Positions 56,939-64,000 of a stretch of DNA of 64,000 nt are shown one piece after another. The position numbers were made by a program, and so were the translations under genes. Where the stretch lies: the NCBI GenBank assembly GCA_001692895.1, contig KV748231.1, positions 977,888 to 1,041,887 of the forward strand. The letters are read 5' to 3'. Numbering within the stretch: position 1 is the stretch's first letter; each line of letters opens with the position of its first letter. Below the pieces are notes generated by a model. That model worked only from the letters and a program-made list of their open reading frames with translations. It did not search any database and was not told the DNA's origin. This DNA is from Cenococcum geophilum 1.58. Taxonomy: Eukaryota > Ascomycota > Dothideomycetes > Gloniales > Gloniaceae.

Positions 56939-58672
56939 ATAGATAGGCGTAAGATATTATAGGGTCCCTATCTACCTTTCCCCCCTAACTATATAATAGC
57001 TATATACTTAAAGAAAAACTACCTATTTCTCTTATAGTTCTTCTCTAATGCTAATTCTTTAAACATTTTGTTTTCTTAAGAGTTTCAGGATCTATCTGCA
57101 TTCTCTCCCATAATACTATATAACGTTCTCCTAAAAAGACTTTTTCTAGCTTATTACTTATTACTGGAATTAAGAGAATTTCGATTGCTATAAGCGAGAG
57201 CCATAGCCAGCGTTTTTATTGCTGTTCTTAAGACCACCACTAAAGTGCAGTTGTTAAAATCTTATATAGCGTCTTAGAGATAAAGTCCTTATACTTATCT
57301 TAACTTTTTAATCAAAACATTATACTATTAAGATCCTCGGCAATTTTATTAAACTCGTTAAGGTTTTAAGCTAGAGCTAGCTTTTTATATAATGATATAC
57401 TTTTAGGCGTAGAACTCCTATTCCGATATCTTTCCCAAAGCTCTTTAATGCTATTAAGTATAGGCTTATGCCACTCCTTCTTCTAAACCTACTTAATATA
57501 TCTTATATAACGGGCTAAATAAAGAATAAGTGCAGCGGCGTAAAGGGGCAAGTTATCTATTTTATGGTAATACCTATTAAAGGTATTCTAAGCATTTTTA
57601 ATGTGTTTAGAGAACTCTTTATTAGATATATACTCCTTCTATTATATATTAGCTAGGAAATAAAGAGGGGAGATAGACTAACCTAGGATTTATTAAGGTG
57701 CTTAATTATAACATCTATTATAAAAAGCATATTCTTAAGCGTTGCTTTATCCCTTTGTCTGGTAAAACGGACTTTTTGTATTAGGCGCTTTAGGCGCTCC
57801 TGCCTGGGTTAGCATGCTGCAGGCACCCTAGCTAGCGTGATTTTATTAGCAAGCCTCACCAAAGCGCGTTAATATTGCGATGCCGATAAAATACTGCAGA
57901 AGGCCACCACCGAAAACACCTATTTTTTTTTTAAGGAAGTTGGGTAAAAAGTCGCGATATATGACGTTATAACTGTAGGTTTCCGCCCTTCCTCCATTAA
58001 CCAGCTGCTGACTATATAGGAAAATCCCCTACTAGAGTCCTCCCCTAAACTACCGCTACCTATCCACTTTATACGCGTTCTTAACGTTAATAAGGATAAG
58101 CTAGTAAAGGACCAGCTTAAGGTTATAAGGGAGGACGTGTAGTATACGTTAAATGAGATATATTAAGTGCTATAGGTCATTAAACGGTTTAGTTAGCGGT
58201 TATTTGGTATAGAGGATTAATTAAAGGCGGTAGAGAAGGACTTAAAGGAGGCTAAGTAGGACGCTGCACTAAAGGCTTAGTTAGCTTTAGAGTCTCAATA
58301 TTAGGGGCGTAAGGAAGTAGAGGGCTTAAAATAGTTACCTAGTCGTCGCCTACTAAATAGAAGTTGTTAAAGTACTAAAGGCATAGAGGAAGCCTATAAG
58401 TGTAAGAGGCCAGCCTAACCGGAACGTATGATTATCTAATTAATAGTGTTACCGGTAAGTAGAAGGTAAGTTAAAGGTAAATAAAAGGTAAGTTAAAGGT
58501 AGAATAAGTTTTATATATTAAAGGATAAATGCTTCTAACTACTTCTATTTAGAGACTAATTGCTGGTTCTTCTCTAGAGGAGAACCAGCTCCCTATATAA
58601 TCTTTTTAAGACACTAGTAAAACCCTTTACCCCTTATCTATCTAACTGTGTCTTTTAGAACGTAGATAGAAT

Positions 58673-58744
58673 ATAGGTAAGACCTCCTTCTGGAATATAG
58701 ATAAGACCTCCTTCTAAAACATAGATAAGACCTCCTTCTGTCTT
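58673..58744. repeat. 24-bp tandem repeat, three copies
   Basis: ATAGRTAAGACCTCCTTCT plus five variable bases, three times in a row. Confidence 0.85.
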
Positions 58745-58899
58745 ATCTAATATATACCTTCTAGGGAATTCCGTTATAATTACCTCCCCTTTAAGGGTCT
58801 TAGTCCTCCAAGACTTCACCTTTACTAAGCTTTTATAAAGTTCCGGCTAAAACCACTAGGGAAATTCTTAGTGGAAAGGTACTTTATAATGCGGCTTAT

Positions 58900-60480
58900 A
58901 GCTAGTTCTTTACTAGCGTAGAACCTTACTTTATCNTTANTTCCTCNNCTCTTNTNCNACTATAGNTNNNTATAATNCNTTTATAATNGAACTAAAATNA
59001 TAATAATAAAAATTGGATAGGATTTACCTTTCTTATTATAAGAGTTTGTTATAAGTTAATCTAGAGGTTGTCCTATATAACGCGTCTATAAGCTACCATC
59101 CCTATTTACCTAAAATAGATTCTGATAATAACGTTTTTATTTTAATTTTCTTCTAGTTTATAAGCTGTCGCCTCCTACGCGTCTTTTTATTAATAACACC
59201 ATTCGTCTCGTCTTTTAGCAGACTGTTTCCTCTATATCTCCGCTTTTAGCTTCCGTATCTCTAGCTATTCTTTTATAGCTGCTTTATTCTCTTCTTATAA
59301 TACGTCTATAAGTAATAGGATCCCTACCTTATCTTCTTATAATAATGCTAACTTCTTAGAGTATTCTCTTATAATAGCTCGTGGTCCCCAGACCGGCGGC
59401 AGTATTATTAATCTCCCGGTGACGCCCTAGACAGCGTCTATTGCTTCTACGGCAGTTTCCCTAAAATACTATTGTTGCTACATTTATACTCTTACGTAGA
59501 ATCCTTCCTATGTCTGTAAGATGCCTCGCTCTAGCGAAAATAAATCTAAGTACTTCTATTATCGCAGTAGGAGAAAGACCTGCGTCCTAGTATTTCCTAT
59601 TCCGTCCTATTCTAGATTTCGCTAATTATACTAGATCCCCGCTATCTATACGCATAAGACTTATAGGCTCTAATACGCCATCTAAGATTTCCGCCGATAT
59701 CCTAATAGTGACAGGCGGGGACAGAAGGTGTCTTCCCTCGTTTATAGACTCTTTAATTCTATAAGGGTTTCCACTACTATAGAGACGTAACGTTCTTGGA
59801 TATATAGTGTCTAGGAGCGTATATGCGAACAGCTCGTCTTTAATAATAATATTTATACTCTTACGCGGGCTACTTTAGCCAGGTGAGTTTCTCTAGTAAC
59901 TTACTTAGGAACTATGCTAACTCCTTTAGCTAATATCTCTCTAATCCCTGCTTAGACGCTAATTTAGAACCTAGGGATACTAAGGATAGCAATAAAGGTT
60001 AAGATAAACGTTCTCCTCGCCAGTCTCCCGCCCGTGCTGGTCCTTCTAGTACCCGTTATTCTAAGAAGAATATTAGTAGAAGTGCTAATGCTTCTAGGGA
60101 TAGAGGAGCTAATAATACCGTTAATAATAACGTTAAGATAGAAGAGGAGGCTCCTATTACTGTTGCTAATATTTAAGTTATTACCTGGCTCTTTCCTTCT
60201 TATAGAATAGCTTTATATAGTGCCTCTTAGGTGCCTTTAGGATGCCCTATTATTAGGAATTAACTTTATACTTTGGGGATGCCTTTATTCTAAGCTTTAG
60301 TAACAATCTATATAAACGTAGTGCACTACTATAATCCCTATATATAATAAACGGGTAGTATTCCTATAGGTGCCTTATAATTCCTTAAAATTTCTAATTC
60401 TTTATAGGCTGTCCTTTTNCTNCTCTTNNTACTATTAACTNTACTNCGTATCTCNNGTGCNAGGCCANATACTCTNCTTT
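58900..60480. other. Decayed retroelement-like DNA with Ns
   Basis: Ambiguous bases at 58936-58999 and 60419-60486. The plus strand at 59380-60180 has fewer stops and reads Ser/Arg/Cys-rich protein-like stretches (for example around 59520-59580), which may be a decayed gag-like or host gene; I cannot identify it. Confidence 0.35.
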
Positions 60481-60839
60481 TATCCNTAGGGGATCTTGCT
60501 AAATCCCTAAGGCCACTTCTTATAGTGCTACTGCTCCTTTTTATACAGCGTCTTCTTTAAATAGTATCCCTAGTAGTTCTTCTATAGATCCTTATAGGCT
60601 TCCTCTTACAGGATTCTAGGATCCCTATTATAATAGTAAAACGTTTCCGTTTTTAATGCCTATACTTAATTTTATAGTTTTAATTTGCGGGGTCTTCCCT
60701 ATTACTTTACCTGTGGTATATCCGGAACTATTTCTAAGTCTTTACCTTTAGTTCTTAAGAAGGTTTTAATTATAGTATTATATTTTGGCTAAAGGTACTC
60801 CTTAGGTTCCTAACTATTATGCGCCTAGGAGTATCCTTC

Positions 60840-63800
60840 CTAATAAACTAAAAATTCGCGCTTCTTCTAGCGCCATCTTTGGTCTAAAATGTCTTCTATA
60901 TTCCATTCCAGTTCCCTATTAATTTCGCTAAGTAGGGGCGGTTCTGCACTATCTTTTCTCTAATATAGCTCTAGCAAGGAAACATGAAATATAGGATATA
61001 TTAGATAAGATTTCGGTAATTCTAATTTATAGGCTTGGTTTCCTTTAGTTTTCTTAACTATCTTAAAGGGTCCGAGCTACTGGTAATCCAGCTTCTTCTT
61101 AATACGTTTTATTTGGATATTTTTTATAGACAGTAAGACTTCATCTCCTATCTTGAATTCTTTCGGCATATATTTTTTATTATAGTACCTTTTTTACACG
61201 GCCTAGGCGTCTAGTAAGTGCTTTTTAAGTTCCTCTCTGCGAATTCTTATTTGCTTAATTCTTTTGGACATTACTAGTGCCTCTTTTTTAGGAACGATGT
61301 CCTTAATATTTTAGGGGTTATTTGCTTTTACCCCAAACAATGCTTTATAAGGGGTTATTTTTATACTACTGTGGATGCTTATATTATATACGTGCTACGC
61401 TAGAGCTAACTACAATGTCTAATTATTCTGTTGATAATTGATATAGTAGCGGAGGTAGTATTCCAATAACGCATTTAGACGCTCTATTTACCCATCTGTT
61501 TACAGGTAGAAGGTAGTGTTTATCCTTTACCGTATTTTTAATAAGAGATAGAATAAAGACTAAAATATACTGTTAAATACGGTGCCTCTGTTAGATATAA
61601 TTCCCCTTAGCATGCTAAATGAGAGCCACCGTTCTAAAAATAGGTCTACTAATTCTGCTGCTGTGATCGTTATTATAATAGTAAAGTATTTTAAAAACTT
61701 TGTATACCTGTTAACGATTACTAGGATAGCGTTAGCAACCTCTCTAGTTCTTATTTTAGTAGGGGGTAAGCCTATAATAAAATCTATTGTTAATTCTAAT
61801 ATAGGTCCCTATGGAATAGGAAGTACTAATAACTTGCTGTATAGGCGATGCCTAGATATCTGTATTCTTTAGCACGTATTATACCTTAATATATAGTCCT
61901 TAACCTCTTTAGACATTTTGTTCTAAAAGTATTTCCTTTAAACAGCCTTAAGGGTTCTGTTAGTACCGTAGTGACCCCTAAAAGGGTTGTTGTAGAAGAC
62001 CTTTAGAATTTCGTCTTAAATCGCTTGGTCCTTTAAGACATATGCAGTACCCTTAAAGCGCAACAAACCCTTTTAGTCTTGCTGCTATAGCTTCTTAGTA
62101 ACTCTAGCTAAGTTAGTCTCCACTATATCTTTCTACCTCTCCCTAGAGGCGAAGGCGTCCCTTTATTAAGCTTAAAGAAGAAGATCCGGAAAGGTTTTGT
62201 GTAGATTACTTACTTCTATTTTACCTACCGCCATTATAGACTTAAGGCGTGGCATAAGACGTTTTAAACTATTAGTGCTAGCAAATTCTCTTACCGTTGT
62301 GTAGTATGCTATGCTGCAAATAGGTATCTTGCCTATCCCCCTTAGATCTAAGAACTCGTAGCTAATACGCCGTTAAGTTAAAGGTGCCGCGACACCTCTA
62401 GTATATCCTATAGAATTCTCGCTAATTTTAGGGTACGCTAACTTTGTGATGTCTGCTTGGTCTATAACCTAGTCTATAACTATATCCTACGGCTCTATAA
62501 TTATGTTGCTTCGTAGCTATATCGCTAGGACCTCTACCCTATTATAAAATTCTATAGTTCTAGGGAAAGAGTCTTCTTTCTTCCTAAGCAAATTTTGCAA
62601 TATGGGGATTATTTCCCCTATACTATCCTAGATCCTCCCTGTCTTATAATCCGGACATCTTAATAACCTATTAGTAGGATTTGTCTTTTCTAGGTGGTAC
62701 ATAATCTTAAAATTATACTGTAATAGTGCCTTTGCCTATTTAACTTGTTAACTGCTTAACATCTTTATAGTTATAAAGTATTCCAGGTTATTATAGTCTG
62801 TAAGGACTTTAATAGGATAATTGCTTCCTATATAATAATGTCACTAGTGCTTTATTACTGCGATTATCGTGAGTAGCTCCTAGTTATATATTATGTAACA
62901 CTACTCTATAGGGGTTATTTTCCTTAACTAAAACGCTATAGGATGCTATTTTCCGTCTTTTAATTGAGATATAATTGCCCCTAGGGTAAAGCCGGATGCA
63001 TCCGTTTTAAGGTATATATATAGCTCCTAGTAGAAGTGTATTAGGATAGGCGCCGATATAAATAAATCCTTTAACTGGTCTATAGCCTGCTTAGCAGCTT
63101 CCCTAAATATAAAGGGTCTTAACTTCCTGCCATTCTTAAATCCTTTTAGTAGATTGGTAATTGGGAGTATTACTTATAAGTAGTAAACAATAAACGTTTA
63201 GTAGAAGTTTGCCGTGCCTAAGAAAACCTATACTTCTCTAAATATTATAGGGTAGGGCCATTTCCTAATAGCGTCTACCCGACTTTTCTCTATTAACACT
63301 TTGTTAACGCTAACGATAAAGCCTAAAAAATTAATGCTAGTAGTATAAAACGTATACTTTTTTAGGTTTATATAGAGCTTGTATTCCCATAGTCTTTCTA
63401 ATACTATTTGCACGTGGTATATATATGCTTTATAGTTATTAAAGTAGACTATAATGTTATTAAGGTAGACTATATATATCGTATCTAATAGGCCTAATAA
63501 TACCTTATTAATATAGGCCTGAAATATTGCTAGTGCGTTAGTGAGCCTAAATAGCATTACTAGGTACTTAAAGTGGCCGTACCGTATTTAGAACGCCGTT
63601 TTCTATTTATCACCGGCTTTAATCCGGATTTAATAGTATGCATCTTTTAAATCCAATTTTATAAATATCTTCGCACCTAACAGCCTATTAATAAGCTCCC
63701 CTATTAAGGGTAATAGGTAGCAATTCTTTATAGTAATCTTGTTTAGCGCCCGATAGTTAATATAGAGGTAAAGGGTCCTATCCTTCTTGGGTATAAATAT

Positions 63801-64000
63801 AATTGGCGCCCCTGCTAGGCTTATAGAGGGCTAAATCTATCCTCTTTAAAGATTGTCTACTATATATTAACGTAGTACCGCTAGCTTATTTTCTAATAGG
63901 TTATACAGCGGTCTAAAAGGAGGTTGTTTATCCCCTATCATCAGGAAATTTTTTTTTGGGCACGTTGTTGCAAACGAAAATCGGGGTCTGCAAAACCTGC
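60840..64000 (-). mobile_element. RIP-inactivated Ty3/gypsy retrotransposon pol (runs off the edge)
   Basis: On the minus strand, reverse-transcriptase blocks are readable between about 63950 and 63150: FRLTNALAIFQAYINKVL and INFLGFIVSVNKVLIEK (63228-63557 is still open). RNase H should follow to about 62500, integrase to about 61000, and near 60900-61000 the sequence reads YPIFHVSLLELY, then ELEWNIEDIL, a chromodomain-like end. The catalytic RT motif YLDD reads YLNN: both aspartates are now asparagine through G-to-A changes, as RIP makes. Many other stops are present, so it is dead. The 5' part (gag, LTR) lies beyond 64000. The 3' LTR was not found. Confidence 0.85.

Larger units (their letters stand above)
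56174..58900. other. AT-rich degenerate repeat DNA
   Basis: No open gene. RIP-like composition throughout, ambiguous bases at 56710-56747, a 9-bp tandem array and a 24-bp tandem array (listed). 57750-57950 is less AT-rich and includes GGCGCTTTAGGCGCTCC, perhaps the edge of an inserted element. Plus-strand stretches near 58060-58440 look like a decayed protein with many stops. Confidence 0.5.

Overview
The window is nuclear DNA of a filamentous ascomycete (Pezizomycotina). The evidence is short GT-AG introns with CT(A/G)AC-like branch points, fungus-specific families (HET domain, Zn2Cys6 factor with fungal middle domain, DHA2 efflux pump, PROPPIN, Cdc11-type septin), and transposons that look RIP-mutated: AT-rich, full of TAA/TAG, with CAA/CAG turned into stops. 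I cannot name the species; nothing visible fixes the class.

Layout. 0.9-2.7 kb: ceramide synthase (+). 3.6-4.07 kb: a 437-bp hAT-type MITE with 8-bp target duplication. 4.2-8.0 kb: a conserved-looking host gene split by a 2.8-kb RIP-degraded hAT element, also with a perfect 8-bp duplication. 8.5-10.1 kb: tyrosine/lipid phosphatase (-). 11.6-13.5 kb: PQ-loop membrane protein (-), carrying a 48-bp copy of the phosphatase gene in its 5' part. 13.5-18.1 kb: no convincing gene, with a TA-flanked MITE at 16.1 kb. 18.15-19.7 kb: Cdc11/AspA septin (-), divergent from a PROPPIN at 20.5-21.85 kb (+). 22.0-22.3 kb: another TA-flanked MITE. 22.8-24.8 kb: cytochrome P450 (+). 26.1-28.4 kb: Zn2Cys6 factor (+). 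28.9-29.6 kb: basic/acidic hypothetical protein (+). 31.0-32.7 kb: hexose transporter (-), divergent from a DHA2 efflux transporter at 33.9-35.6 kb (+).

35.7-40.6 kb is a repeat island: a 178-bp tandem duplication, a hairpin-forming 12-bp repeat array, a 2.56-kb RIP-degraded pogo/Fot1-like element, and a 221-bp non-RIPed pogo MITE nested in it. 40.9-43.4 kb: HET-domain protein (+). 43.7-45.5 kb: AT-rich repeats. 45.6-48.1 kb: Doa1/Ufd3/PLAA orthologue (-), divergent from a BTB protein at 49.8-51.2 kb (+). 52-55 kb: small tandem repeats and an 888-bp inverted-repeat element. 55.2-56.2 kb: second BTB protein (-). 56.3-64 kb: AT-rich decayed retroelement DNA, including a Ty3/gypsy pol on the minus strand that runs off the right edge; it contains assembly Ns.

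The genes do not form one pathway. Housekeeping genes (sphingolipid synthesis, septin, PROPPIN, ubiquitin/Cdc48 cofactor) alternate with accessory genes (P450, Zn2Cys6 factor, efflux pump, HET, BTB) beside transposon islands. P450, Zn2Cys6 factor and efflux pump lie within 13 kb, but no backbone synthase is present, so a secondary-metabolite cluster is not supported. The most informative signals are the sequence-level traces of mobile-element and repair events rather than a new multi-gene system.
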